From assembly GCA_016720075.1 (NCBI GenBank), contig JADJXW010000003.1:186001-250000 (forward strand): a stretch of 64,000 nt of DNA. Reading direction: 5' to 3'. Source of the stretch: Pseudomonadota bacterium. GTDB taxonomy: Bacteria; Pseudomonadota; Gammaproteobacteria; Steroidobacterales; Steroidobacteraceae. The notes below the pieces were generated by a model that was not told the DNA's origin, made no database searches, and saw only the letters and a list, made by a program, of their open reading frames with translations. The position numbers and the translations under genes are program-made. Shown here piece after piece: positions 52,919-61,344 of the stretch (its first letter is position 1; each line of letters opens with the position of its first letter).

Positions 52919-53620
52919 ATGGACACGCCCCTGTTGCTGGTGGAGGACGACACCAACGTCGCGCGCACGCTGACCGGAAGGCTGGCCAGCGAAGGATTCG
53001 GCGTGACCCACGCCGGCAGCGTGGCCGAGGCAAAGAGCGCCATCGCGCAGCAGCGCTTCGTGGCCGCCATCCTCGACGTGGGCCTGCCCGATGGCAACGG
53101 CTTCGAGGTGGCCCGCCACCTGGGCGAGCACAGCCCGCAGACCGCGATGCTGTTCCTCACCGCCTATGGCACTCCGGAAGACCGCATCCACGGACTGGAG
53201 CTGGGCGCCGACGACTACATGACCAAGCCGTTCGCGTTCCGTGAACTGGTGCTGCGCGTGCAGAACATGCTCAAACGCGCGCGGGATATTTCCCAGTCCA
53301 CCGCCGCGCCCGCGGGACCGGTGCGAATCGGCATCGCGCAGGTGGATTTCGCGCGCTTCACCGCGCACAGCGGCCAGTCGCTGCATCGCCTCACGCACAA
53401 GGAATGCGCGGTGCTGCAGCTGCTGCTGGAGAAATCCGGCAAGGCCGTGAGCCGGGACGAGATCCTCTCGCGCGCCTGGGCTCCCGACGAGTTCCCCACC
53501 GAGAGAACCGTGGACAATTTCATCCTGCGCCTGCGCCGCCTGGTGGAGCAGGATCCCGCCAATCCCCAAACCATCCGCAGCATCCGCGGCGTGGGCTACC
53601 TGCTAGAGAACAACGAATGA
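52919..53620 (+). CDS. OmpR/PhoB-family response regulator
   Basis: 233 residues. Receiver: acidic pocket VEDD (10-11), phospho-acceptor Asp53 in AILDVGLPDGNGF, T81 in LTAYGTPED and K103 in DDYMTKPFAF. The C-terminal winged helix has LTHKECAVLQLLLEKSGKAV, RDEILSRAWAPDEFPTERTV and RSIRGVGYLLENNE. It should bind direct repeats near a target promoter; the heme operon itself is the obvious candidate. Its stop overlaps the hemE start (ATGA), tying the system to heme genes. Confidence 0.94.
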   Translation: MDTPLLLVEDDTNVARTLTGRLASEGFGVTHAGSVAEAKSAIAQQRFVAAILDVGLPDGNGFEVARHLGEHSPQTAMLFLTAYGTPEDRIHGLELGADDYMTKPFAFRELVLRVQNMLKRARDISQSTAAPAGPVRIGIAQVDFARFTAHSGQSLHRLTHKECAVLQLLLEKSGKAVSRDEILSRAWAPDEFPTERTVDNFILRLRRLVEQDPANPQTIRSIRGVGYLLENNE

Positions 53621-54657
53621 CCGACACGACGCTGACCGCCGCCCTGAATCGCCGCAACGAAGGCCGCCCTCCCGTGTGGATGATGCGCCAGGCCGGCCGC
53701 TATCACTCGCACTACCAGATGCTGAAGCGCTACAACGACTTCATCACGCTGTGCCGCGAACCAGAGCTGGCCGCCGAAGTCGCGCTGGGGCCGATCCACG
53801 ATTTCAATTTCGATGCGGCGATTCTCTTCTCGGATCTGCTCTTCCCGCTGGAAGCAATGGGCATGGGCCTGCGCTACGACCCGGGCCCCAAGCTCGACTT
53901 CCACCTGCGCTCGATGGCCGATGTCGCGCGACTGACAGGTGGGGCGCAGCGCGCTTCCCACATGCAGTTCCAGGCCGATGCGGTGACGCTGACTCGCCGC
54001 CGGCTGCGCGCCGACAAGGGCCTGATCGGCTTCGTGGGCGGACCCTTCACGCTATACGTGTACGCCGCGGCCGGATCGCACGAGCGCGCGCAGGATGCGC
54101 TCGCCGGCCTCGAAAACGGCGTCTACGCGGCCTTCAACGACAAACTGCTTGATCTGCTGGCGCACAACATGGCGCTGCAGTCGAAGGCCGGCGCCGAGTG
54201 CGTGGCGCTGTTCGACACGGCGGCAGGCGAAATAGACCCCGACACCTACGGCAAGTATGTGGTGCCCGTGCTGGCGGATGTGCTGGCGCGGTTCCGCAAG
54301 CTGGATGCCGTAACGCCGGTCACCTACTACTCGCGCGGCACCGGCCCGGCCTGGTGGGACCAGCTCAAGGGCCTGCCCTTCCAGTGCCTGGGCGTGGACT
54401 GGCGCCACGACATCACCGAGGTGCTGAAGAACTATTCCGATCGCTGGTGCATCCAGGGCAATGTGGATCCGGAATGGCTGCACCTGCCGCTGCCAGAGCT
54501 CGAAACACGGCTGCGCGAGTATTTTGCGCGCGTGAAGGCGCTGCCCGCTTCACTACGGCACGGCTGGGTCTGCGGGCTGGGACACGGCGTGCTGCAGCGA
54601 ACGCCCGAAGCCAACGTGCGCCGCTTCGTCACCTTGCAGCGCGAGATCTTCGGGTGA
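53617..54657 (+). CDS. hemE: uroporphyrinogen decarboxylase
   Basis: 346 residues, full length. Converts uroporphyrinogen III to coproporphyrinogen III in the cytoplasm. Signature RPPVWMMRQAGRYHSHYQML (Arg pair binding carboxylates), FDAAILFSDLLFPLEAMGMG (catalytic Asp), GFVGGPFTLYVYAAAGSHER and GLGHGVLQRTPEANVRRFV at the end. ATG overlaps the regulator stop, and its TGA overlaps the hemN GTG (GTGA). No regulatory gap, so it depends on upstream transcription. Confidence 0.96.
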   Translation: MTDTTLTAALNRRNEGRPPVWMMRQAGRYHSHYQMLKRYNDFITLCREPELAAEVALGPIHDFNFDAAILFSDLLFPLEAMGMGLRYDPGPKLDFHLRSMADVARLTGGAQRASHMQFQADAVTLTRRRLRADKGLIGFVGGPFTLYVYAAAGSHERAQDALAGLENGVYAAFNDKLLDLLAHNMALQSKAGAECVALFDTAAGEIDPDTYGKYVVPVLADVLARFRKLDAVTPVTYYSRGTGPAWWDQLKGLPFQCLGVDWRHDITEVLKNYSDRWCIQGNVDPEWLHLPLPELETRLREYFARVKALPASLRHGWVCGLGHGVLQRTPEANVRRFVTLQREIFG

Positions 54658-56012
54658 AACACCTGCCGCTGGATCTGCTGGAGCGCTACCGCGAGCCCGT
54701 GCCGCGGTACACCAGCTATCCGGCGGTCATGCACTGGCGCGCGCCACCCGCGGCCGATGCATGGACTGGCGATCTGGCCGCAACCCTCGCCTCGGGCGTG
54801 GCGCGATTGTCCCTGTACGTGCACATCCCCTTCTGCCAATCGCTGTGCAGCTTCTGCGGCTGCAATGTGCGGATCGTGCGCAACCACGCGCTGGCCGAAC
54901 CCTATGTCGACACGCTGCTGCGCGAGTTCGCGCTGTACCGCGAGCGCCTGCCGGGCGTGCCGCTGACGCTAGGCGAACTGCACCTGGGGGGCGGCACGCC
55001 CACCTTCCTTCCTGCCGGCGCCCTGGATCGCCTGCTCGATGGACTGCTGGAACACTGCACCGTGGCGCCTGGCGCGGACCTGGCCATCGAGGCCGATCCG
55101 CGCAACACCACCCGCGAGCAGCTCGCCGTGCTGCGCAGGCATGGATTCAACCGGCTGAGCCTGGGCGTGCAGGATTTCGATCCGCGCGTGCAGGAGATCG
55201 TGGGCCGCGTGCACGATGCGCAGACCGTGCGCCGTGTGGTCGACTCGGCGCGGGAACTCGGGATCGGCAGCATCTCGCTCGACCTGATCCACGGCCTGCC
55301 GCTGCAGACACCGGAGAGCCTCGCGCATACATTCGAGGCCGTGGCGACGCTGCGGCCGGATCGCATCGCGTTCCTTCCCTATGCCCACGTGCCCTGGATC
55401 AAGTCGAGCCAGCGCCAGTACACCGAGGCCGACCTGCCCGAACCGCAGGTGCGATCGCAGCTGCTGGCCGTGGGCCGCGACAGCATGGCGGACATGGGAA
55501 TGATCGAGATCGGCATGGATCAATACGCGCGCGGCAGCGACCCGCTGGCGATCGCGCTGGCGGACCGCAGCCTGCACCGCAATTTCATGGGCTTCACCGC
55601 CAGCCACACCGAGGCGCTGGTGGGCCTGGGTGTTTCGGCGCTGGGTCATGGCCGCGCCAGCTACGCCCAGAACGAGAAGAGCCTGCAGCAGTATGAGACG
55701 CGGCTGGCGTCGGGTGAGCTGCCGCTGCAGCGCGGCCACGCGATGAGCCCGGATGACCTTCGCGTCCGCGGCCACCTGTGGAACCTGATGTGCGCCTCGA
55801 AGACCCAGGTCTCGGCGACGGAACATGAGCTGGCGTGGTGGCAGCTGGCACAGCAGCGGCTGCTGGTGGCGCGTCGCGACGGCCTGGTGGAACTGGATGC
55901 CAGCGAGATCAGCGTCACGCAGACCGGTCGCGCCTTCCTGCGCCAGATCTGCGCGGCGATCGATCCCTGGCAGCAGCGCGAACCACAGCAGATGATGATG
56001 GCCAGCGCATGA
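54654..56012 (+). CDS. hemN: oxygen-independent coproporphyrinogen III oxidase (radical SAM)
   Basis: 452 residues. N-terminal RYREPVPRYTSYPAVMHWRA is the HemN-specific trip-wire region; the iron-sulfur motif LYVHIPFCQSLCSFCGC has C61, C65 and C68 plus C70, as in E. coli HemN. Further LHLGGGTPTFLPAGALDRLL, RLSLGVQDFDPRVQEIVGRV and GMDQYARGSDPLAIALADR. It makes protoporphyrinogen IX without oxygen, implying anaerobic or micro-aerobic heme synthesis. GTG start in overlap with hemE; stop overlaps the CPBP gene. Confidence 0.96.
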   Translation: MKHLPLDLLERYREPVPRYTSYPAVMHWRAPPAADAWTGDLAATLASGVARLSLYVHIPFCQSLCSFCGCNVRIVRNHALAEPYVDTLLREFALYRERLPGVPLTLGELHLGGGTPTFLPAGALDRLLDGLLEHCTVAPGADLAIEADPRNTTREQLAVLRRHGFNRLSLGVQDFDPRVQEIVGRVHDAQTVRRVVDSARELGIGSISLDLIHGLPLQTPESLAHTFEAVATLRPDRIAFLPYAHVPWIKSSQRQYTEADLPEPQVRSQLLAVGRDSMADMGMIEIGMDQYARGSDPLAIALADRSLHRNFMGFTASHTEALVGLGVSALGHGRASYAQNEKSLQQYETRLASGELPLQRGHAMSPDDLRVRGHLWNLMCASKTQVSATEHELAWWQLAQQRLLVARRDGLVELDASEISVTQTGRAFLRQICAAIDPWQQREPQQMMMASA

Positions 56013-56890
56013 CGCGGCGCGGCGGCACGCTGTTGCTGGCCTTCCTGCTGGCGCTGCCTGTCGCGATGCTGCTGGCGGCGCTGCTGGCCCCCTGGGCCCA
56101 GAAACTGCTGGCGCCGCTCGCGGTGTTTCCGCTGCATCGCATCTTCAGCCGGCTGACGATGCTGTTCGCCTTCGGCTGGATCATCCTGGTGATGCTGCGA
56201 TCCGGGCTCGCGCGCCGCGATGTACTGGGCTATGGGCTGCCCGCACGTACCTTCGGTGTTCAACTGCTTGCGGGCCTAGCCGCGGGCCTTGCGCTGATGG
56301 CGATCGCCGTCGCGCCACTGTTCGCGCTGGGCCTGCGCGACTGGAACCTGGTTCGATTGGAAGGCAGTGGCGGAGCGGTGGTGGTGGCGCTGAAGGGACT
56401 GGGCAGCGGCGTGCTGGTGGCGCTGATCGAGGAGACATTCTTCCGCGGCGCCATGCAGGGCGCGCTGGAGCGCCGGGGCGCGCGGCGCCTGGGACTGCTC
56501 GCGATTCCCGCGCTGTACGCCGCCGTGCACTTTCTGGGGCGTGCGGCAAGCGTGCCGTACGAGGGCGTCACCGCGCTCAGCGGCTTCACGGCGCTGACGG
56601 GCTTCTTCAGCGGCTACGCCGAACCGCTGCGCATCGCCGATGCCTTCCTGGCGCTGTACTGCGTGGGCCTGCTGCTGGCGCTGGTGCGAAGCCGTTTGGG
56701 GAACATCGCTGGCTGCATCGGCCTGCATGCCGGATTCGTCGCCGTGATCGCGGTATTCCGGAAGATCTCTTTGCCGACCGACAATCCGCAGTGGTCGTTC
56801 CTGGTGGGCGACTACGACGGACTGCTGGGGCTGTGGATCGCCGTGCTGACGGCCGCGTGCTGCCTGGCGCTGTGGCTCAGAAGGGCTTGA
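56009..56890 (+). CDS. CPBP-family intramembrane glutamic endopeptidase
   Basis: 293 residues, about eight hydrophobic helices. CPBP motifs: VALIEETFFRGAMQGALERR (EExxxR), YAAVHFLGRA (FxxxH-like) and GCIGLHAGFVAVI (HxxxN/G-like). Abi-type proteases process prenylated or membrane peptides. Its ATG overlaps the hemN stop, making it the last gene of the heme operon; a membrane protease in such a place is unusual. It overlaps the convergent hemJ 3' end by 14 bases. Function in this setting unknown. Confidence 0.88.
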   Translation: MTRRGGTLLLAFLLALPVAMLLAALLAPWAQKLLAPLAVFPLHRIFSRLTMLFAFGWIILVMLRSGLARRDVLGYGLPARTFGVQLLAGLAAGLALMAIAVAPLFALGLRDWNLVRLEGSGGAVVVALKGLGSGVLVALIEETFFRGAMQGALERRGARRLGLLAIPALYAAVHFLGRAASVPYEGVTALSGFTALTGFFSGYAEPLRIADAFLALYCVGLLLALVRSRLGNIAGCIGLHAGFVAVIAVFRKISLPTDNPQWSFLVGDYDGLLGLWIAVLTAACCLALWLRRA

Positions 56891-57305
56891 CCACCACCAG
56901 CCAGAGGATCACCAGCAGGATCAGCACCGGCGCCTCGTTGTACCAGCGCAGCGTGACGGATCTTGGCAGTGGCGCGTCGCGCAGCATGCGCTTCATGAAG
57001 ATGCGCGTTGAGATGTGGTAGCCGATCAGCAGCAGCACCATGGCGAGCTTCACGTGCAGCCAGCCGCCGCCGAATCCGAACGCCGTCCACAGCCAGATGC
57101 CGCTGGCCAGCGCGAACACCGCCAGCATGCTGGTGAAGTGGTACAGCTTGCGCGCCATCACCTTCAGGCGCCGCACGTCTTCCCCCGCGCCCTGCCCTTC
57201 CACGTAGTGCACGAAGATGCGCGGCAGATAGAAGATGCCGGACATCCACGAAATGATGGCCAGCAGGTGGAAGACCTTGACCCAGAGATACCAGCTCGGA
57301 TTCAT
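56877..57305 (-). CDS. hemJ: protoporphyrinogen IX oxidase, HemJ type
   Basis: 142 residues, four helices. It begins MNPSWYLWVKVFHLLAIISW with the heme/substrate His13, then MSGIFYLPRIFVHYVE, KVMARKLYHFTSMLAVFALA, GGWLHVKLAMVLLLIGYHIS and RWYNEAPVLILLVILWLVVV, all typical of HemJ. It oxidises protoporphyrinogen IX to protoporphyrin, the step after HemN, so the two convergent transcription units together cover Glu-tRNA reduction and hemC to hemJ. hemB, hemL and hemH are not in the window. Confidence 0.92.
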   Translation of the reverse strand: MNPSWYLWVKVFHLLAIISWMSGIFYLPRIFVHYVEGQGAGEDVRRLKVMARKLYHFTSMLAVFALASGIWLWTAFGFGGGWLHVKLAMVLLLIGYHISTRIFMKRMLRDAPLPRSVTLRWYNEAPVLILLVILWLVVVKPF

Positions 57306-57337
57306 GCCGCGAGTCTAGCCCATCACCGGGGGCGGCA

Positions 57338-59857
57338 TCATTTGCGCGGCCTTGCGCCGCGCATGGGCTCGGCTTCAAGTGGATTCTCCGGCCAGTAGTG
57401 CCTCGGGTAGCGGCCGCGCATATCCTTGCGCACATCGGCATAGCTGCCGCGCCAGAATCCGGCGAGGTCGCGCGTGATCTGCATGGGCCGACGGGCCGGC
57501 GACAGCAGCTTCAGCGTGACCGGCACGCTGCCACCGGCAAGCCGGGGCGTATCGGCAAGGCCGAAGACCTCCTGCATGCGCACCTCGATGCAGGGCGCGC
57601 TCTCGTCCAGGTAGTCCACCGCGATGCGCGATCCGGTCGGCACGGTGACATGGGTTGGTGCGTATTCATCCAGTCGCTGGCGTTGGCGCCGGTCCAGGCG
57701 CGACAACAGAGCCTCTCCGAGCCTCCCATCGCCCAGCTGCGTCAGCCGCGTGATGTCCTGCAGCCAGGGCATGAGCCACGTGTCAATCTGCGAAAGCAGC
57801 GCCGCATCATCCCAGGAAGGCATTTCGTCCGCAGGTGGCGCATGCAACGACGCGAAACGCAGCCTCGCCAGCAGCACGCGGTCCGCATCGCGCCAGGGCA
57901 AGGCTGCGATCCCGCTGCCGCGCACCTGCTCCAGCAGCGCGCCGGACACCTGCTCGGAATCAATCTGCACGCGCTGCTCGGCCAGCAGCAGCGCGCCCAG
58001 CCGCCGGGCGCGCCGCGCCTGCAACGCGCCGCGCGGATCGGTCCAGGTCTCGATGTTCTCGCGGATCTGCGAAGGCAGCGCCGTCTCGAGCTGCGCCAAC
58101 GTGAGTGGCGCAGCCAGCCGGATGCGCGCCTCTGCGCCTTCGGCATCGTCCAGGTCGAGCGCCACCAGGTACTCGGCGCCGGACAGCGTGGAGGCCTGCT
58201 CCAGCACCGCGCCACGTCCATTGGACAGCAGGTAGCGGAATCCCGCGCCGCGCGCCTGCGCGATGCGGTCGGGATAGGCCCAGGCGAGCAGCATTCCCGC
58301 ATCGTTGTCGGATGAAGGCACGCTGCGTGATCCGCGCGCTGCGTCAGCCGATCCGCGCAGCAGCTGGCGCGTCAGGTCGCGAACCCGCGCCAGCGCGCCG
58401 GCATCCGCGCCGTGCGCATGCCCGCGCAGCGCCTCGAGCCGCGTGCGCATGTCCGGGTCGCGCGAGCGCAGCAGATCCCGCTCCGACAGCAGCGCCGCCA
58501 GTGTTGCCGCCAGGCCCTCGTGCGGCGTGCCGCGCGCGCGCACCAGCAGATGCGCCAGCCGCGGGTGCAATCCGGCTTCGGCCATGGCCTTGCCGGTGGC
58601 CGTGATGGCGCCGTGCGCATCGATGGCCTCGAGCATCAGCAGCAGATCCCGTGCCTGCGACAGTGCGGCCGCGGGTGGCGGATCCATCCACTGCAGCGTG
58701 CTGGCGTCGCGCGCTCCCCAGCGCGCCAGTTCCAGCGCCAGCGGCGCCAGGTCCGAATGCAGGATTTCCGGCGGCGTCTGCGCGGCCAGCGTCGCCTGCG
58801 CCCCCTCGCCCCACAGCCGCCACGCGCTGCCCGGCGCGGTGCGTCCCGCGCGACCGGCGCGCTGCGCGGCGGAAGCCTGCGAGATGCGCGCGGTGATCAG
58901 CCGCTGCATGCCGGTTCCTGGATCGAACACCGAACGGCGCGCGAGCCCTGCATCGATCACCACGCGCACGCCTTCGATGGTGAGCGAGGTTTCGGCGATG
59001 TTGGTGGAAAGGATCACCTTGCGTCGTCCGCTGACCGACGGACGCAGCACCTGCTGCTGCTCGGCAAGATCAAGCTCGCCGTACAGCGCGCACAGCTCGA
59101 AGCCACTGGATGAAAGGTCGTGCAGCGCCTCGCGCAGCCGGTGGATCTCCGGCGAGCCCGGCAGGAACACCCGCGCATCGCCGTGGGTCTGCTCCAGCAC
59201 GCGTCGCACCTGCTGCGCCAACGGCGCGATCTCGCGCGCGCCCAGCGTGCGCTGCTCGGGAAGCGATGGCAGGGCACGTCCCAGATAATGTACGTCGACG
59301 GGATAGACACGTCCCTGCGCCTCGATGACCGGCGCATCGCCCAGTCGCGATGCCACCGCGGAAGCATCGAGCGTGGCCGACATCACCAGCAGCCGCAGCG
59401 GCAGGCCGAGCGAGTCCTGCGCCTCGCGGCACAGCGCAAGACCCAGGTCGGCGTGCAGGCTGCGCTCGTGGAACTCATCGAACAGCACCGCTGCCACGCC
59501 TTCGAGCGCGGGATCCTGCTGCAGCATGCGGGTGAGGATGCCTTCAGTGACGACCTCCAGGCGCGTTGCCGGACCTACGCGCGTATCCAGGCGCATGCGG
59601 TAGCCCACCGTCTCGCCAATCCGTTCGCCCAGCGCCTGCGCCATGCGCGCGGCCACGGCGCGGGCGGCCAGGCGTCGGGGCTCCAGCAGCAGGATGCGAC
59701 CACCGGCCACCCACGGTTCATCGAGCAGAGCCAGCGGCACCACCGTACTCTTGCCCGCGCCGGGCGGTGCCACCAGCACGGCATTGCGCCCGGCGCGCAG
59801 CGCGGCGCGCAACTGCGGCAGTACGGCTTCAACGGGCAGCGGGCTGACTTCGGTCAT
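57338..59857 (-). CDS. hrpB: ATP-dependent helicase HrpB
   Basis: 839 residues, full length DEAH-type RNA helicase-like protein. Walker A NAVLVAPPGAGKSTVVPLAL, Walker B FDEFHERSLHADLGL (DEFH), motif III LLVMSATLDASAV, and in domain 2 ILSTNIAETSLTIEGVRVVI and RISQASAAQRAGRAGRTAPG. The C-terminus carries the HrpB-specific domain ending in YPRHYWPENPLEAEPMRGA. Cellular role is not settled; related to DNA/RNA metabolism. 32 bases upstream of hemJ's promoter side, but the same strand, so read-through into hemJ is possible. Confidence 0.95.
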   Translation of the reverse strand: MTEVSPLPVEAVLPQLRAALRAGRNAVLVAPPGAGKSTVVPLALLDEPWVAGGRILLLEPRRLAARAVAARMAQALGERIGETVGYRMRLDTRVGPATRLEVVTEGILTRMLQQDPALEGVAAVLFDEFHERSLHADLGLALCREAQDSLGLPLRLLVMSATLDASAVASRLGDAPVIEAQGRVYPVDVHYLGRALPSLPEQRTLGAREIAPLAQQVRRVLEQTHGDARVFLPGSPEIHRLREALHDLSSSGFELCALYGELDLAEQQQVLRPSVSGRRKVILSTNIAETSLTIEGVRVVIDAGLARRSVFDPGTGMQRLITARISQASAAQRAGRAGRTAPGSAWRLWGEGAQATLAAQTPPEILHSDLAPLALELARWGARDASTLQWMDPPPAAALSQARDLLLMLEAIDAHGAITATGKAMAEAGLHPRLAHLLVRARGTPHEGLAATLAALLSERDLLRSRDPDMRTRLEALRGHAHGADAGALARVRDLTRQLLRGSADAARGSRSVPSSDNDAGMLLAWAYPDRIAQARGAGFRYLLSNGRGAVLEQASTLSGAEYLVALDLDDAEGAEARIRLAAPLTLAQLETALPSQIRENIETWTDPRGALQARRARRLGALLLAEQRVQIDSEQVSGALLEQVRGSGIAALPWRDADRVLLARLRFASLHAPPADEMPSWDDAALLSQIDTWLMPWLQDITRLTQLGDGRLGEALLSRLDRRQRQRLDEYAPTHVTVPTGSRIAVDYLDESAPCIEVRMQEVFGLADTPRLAGGSVPVTLKLLSPARRPMQITRDLAGFWRGSYADVRKDMRGRYPRHYWPENPLEAEPMRGARPRK

Positions 59858-59883
59858 CGGTCGGTCATGATATCGTTCCGGGC

Positions 59884-60267
59884 ATGCATCGCAGCAGGCT
59901 CGCGGGCTTCATCATTGATTGCCAGACCGAAGACCTGGATTCGGCCGCAAGCTTCTGGAGTGCCGCGCTGGGCCTGCCGCTGCGGCTGGAAGACGACCCG
60001 GGCTACCGTCTTTTGCAGAACGCGCCCGGCGATCTTCATGTAGAGGTGCAGCAGGTACAGCACGCCAGCCGAGTGCACCTGGACATCGAATCCGATGACC
60101 TGGAAGCCGAGGCCCGGCGCCTCGAGGCGCTCGGCGCGCGGCGCGTCGGACCGGTGAAGCGCTGGATCGTCATGGAAGCGCCCACCGGCCAGCGTTTCTG
60201 CATCGTCAGGCCGCAGTCGAAGGATTTCTCCGCAGTCGCCAATGTCTGGAACAAGGAAGGCACATGA
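59884..60267 (+). CDS. VOC-family (glyoxalase-like) protein
   Basis: 127 residues, one vicinal-oxygen-chelate module pair: LAGFIIDCQTEDLDSAASFW, SAALGLPLRLEDDPGYRLLQ, VHLDIESDDLEAEARRLEAL, RWIVMEAPTGQRFCIVRPQS. Metal ligands are not fully canonical, so a binding protein or dioxygenase-like role is possible. Divergent from hrpB (26 bases between starts). Its TGA overlaps the ATG of the metallopeptidase gene (ATGA). Confidence 0.88.
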   Translation: MHRSRLAGFIIDCQTEDLDSAASFWSAALGLPLRLEDDPGYRLLQNAPGDLHVEVQQVQHASRVHLDIESDDLEAEARRLEALGARRVGPVKRWIVMEAPTGQRFCIVRPQSKDFSAVANVWNKEGT

Positions 60268-61160
60268 AGTGGCGTGATGGCAGGCGCAGTTCGAATGTCG
60301 AGGACACACGCGGCACCGGTGGAGGTGGCGGCGGCGGGCTCGGCGGCGGTGGCGGCTTCAAGCTTGGCCTTGGCGGACTGGTGGTGGTCGCCGCGGCGTA
60401 TTTCCTGGGCGTGGATCCACGCCTGGTGATGGGCATCATGCAGGGCGTTGACGGCGGGTCCATGCAGCAGGGCGCCCCGGCGACGGTCGCCGCGGACCAG
60501 TCCCTGGACGAGGGCGCGGATTTCCTGCGGGTGGTGCTTGCCGATACCGAAGACACGTGGACCCCCATCTTCCAGGCCGCAGGCCGCCAGTACGTGCCCA
60601 CCACGCTGCGGCTGTATTCCGGTCGCGATGTTTCGGGCTGCGGCGCGGCAAGCTCTGCGGCAGGCCCCTTCTACTGCCCGGCCGACCAGCGCGTGTACAT
60701 CGACCTGTCGTTCTTCGATGAACTCATCCAGCGCTTCGGCGGCCCCGAGGATGCCGGCTCCGCTGGCAGCTTCGCGCAGGCCTATGTGGTGGCGCACGAG
60801 GTGGGCCACCACGTGCAGACGCTGCTGGGCATTTCGGAACAGGTTCAGCGCGCGCGCCAGCGCGCCACCGAGGAACAGGGCAATGCGCTGCAGGTGCGCA
60901 TGGAACTGCAGGCCGACTGTTTCGCCGGGGTGTGGGCCCACCATGCGATCCAGGCAAGGCAGAACATCAGCCAGACCGACATCGATGACGGCCTCGCTGC
61001 TGCCGCGGCAGTGGGCGACGACATGATCCAGAAGCGCACGCAGGGCTACGTGGTGCCGGAGAGCTTCACGCATGGTTCGGCCGCGCAGCGCCAGCAGTGG
61101 TTCCGGCGCGGCCTCGAGAGGGGCGCCGTCGAGTCCTGCGACACCTTTGGGCCACAGTAG
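60264..61160 (+). CDS. ypfJ: neutral zinc metallopeptidase, YpfJ/KPN_02809 family
   Basis: 298 residues. N-terminal signature MKWRDGRRSSNVEDTRG, a Gly-rich stretch (about 18-31), one transmembrane helix (LGGLVVVAAAYFLG), then the peptidase domain with zinc motif AYVVAHEVGHHVQTLLGI (His178, Glu179, His182) and the third-ligand region ELQADCFAGVWAHHAIQARQ (E/D). Cys pairs SGCGAASSAAGPFYCPADQR could be disulfides in the periplasm. Inner-membrane anchored. Translationally coupled to the VOC gene. Confidence 0.9.
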   Translation: MKWRDGRRSSNVEDTRGTGGGGGGGLGGGGGFKLGLGGLVVVAAAYFLGVDPRLVMGIMQGVDGGSMQQGAPATVAADQSLDEGADFLRVVLADTEDTWTPIFQAAGRQYVPTTLRLYSGRDVSGCGAASSAAGPFYCPADQRVYIDLSFFDELIQRFGGPEDAGSAGSFAQAYVVAHEVGHHVQTLLGISEQVQRARQRATEEQGNALQVRMELQADCFAGVWAHHAIQARQNISQTDIDDGLAAAAAVGDDMIQKRTQGYVVPESFTHGSAAQRQQWFRRGLERGAVESCDTFGPQ

Positions 61161-61222
61161 CGGCGCAGGCCTTTGCCGCGTCGTGAGATAGAAGAGGTTC
61201 CGCGACACACTAGAGCCAAGAA

Positions 61223-61260
61223 GGGAATTGCTTTCGCCCTGCGACAGGGTGCAGATTCCC
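61223..61260 (+). promoter_or_regulatory. structured 5' leader element upstream of TonB receptor
   Basis: GGGAAT (61223-61228) pairs with ATTCCC (61255-61260), and CCCTG with CAGGG around the loop CGA inside. It lies in the 184-base interval between ypfJ and the receptor gene, about 85 bases before the ATG. No B12 box or other known riboswitch core can be seen; it may be only a hairpin. Confidence 0.35.
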
Positions 61261-61344
61261 AGTACGCAGAAGTCCGACGCCGCCCGAGAAGCGGGCGCGG
61301 ATACGTGCTGACCGATAACCAATAACAGACAAGGGGTTGGATCA

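Noticed and set aside
51740..53569. 609-codon minus-strand frame opposite the kinase and regulator genes
   Set aside because: Both plus-strand genes have full catalytic motifs; the reverse frame has none.
61161..61344. Cobalamin or other riboswitch before the TonB receptor
   Set aside because: Hairpins are present, but no B12 box or known aptamer core could be recognised; kept only as an unspecified leader structure.
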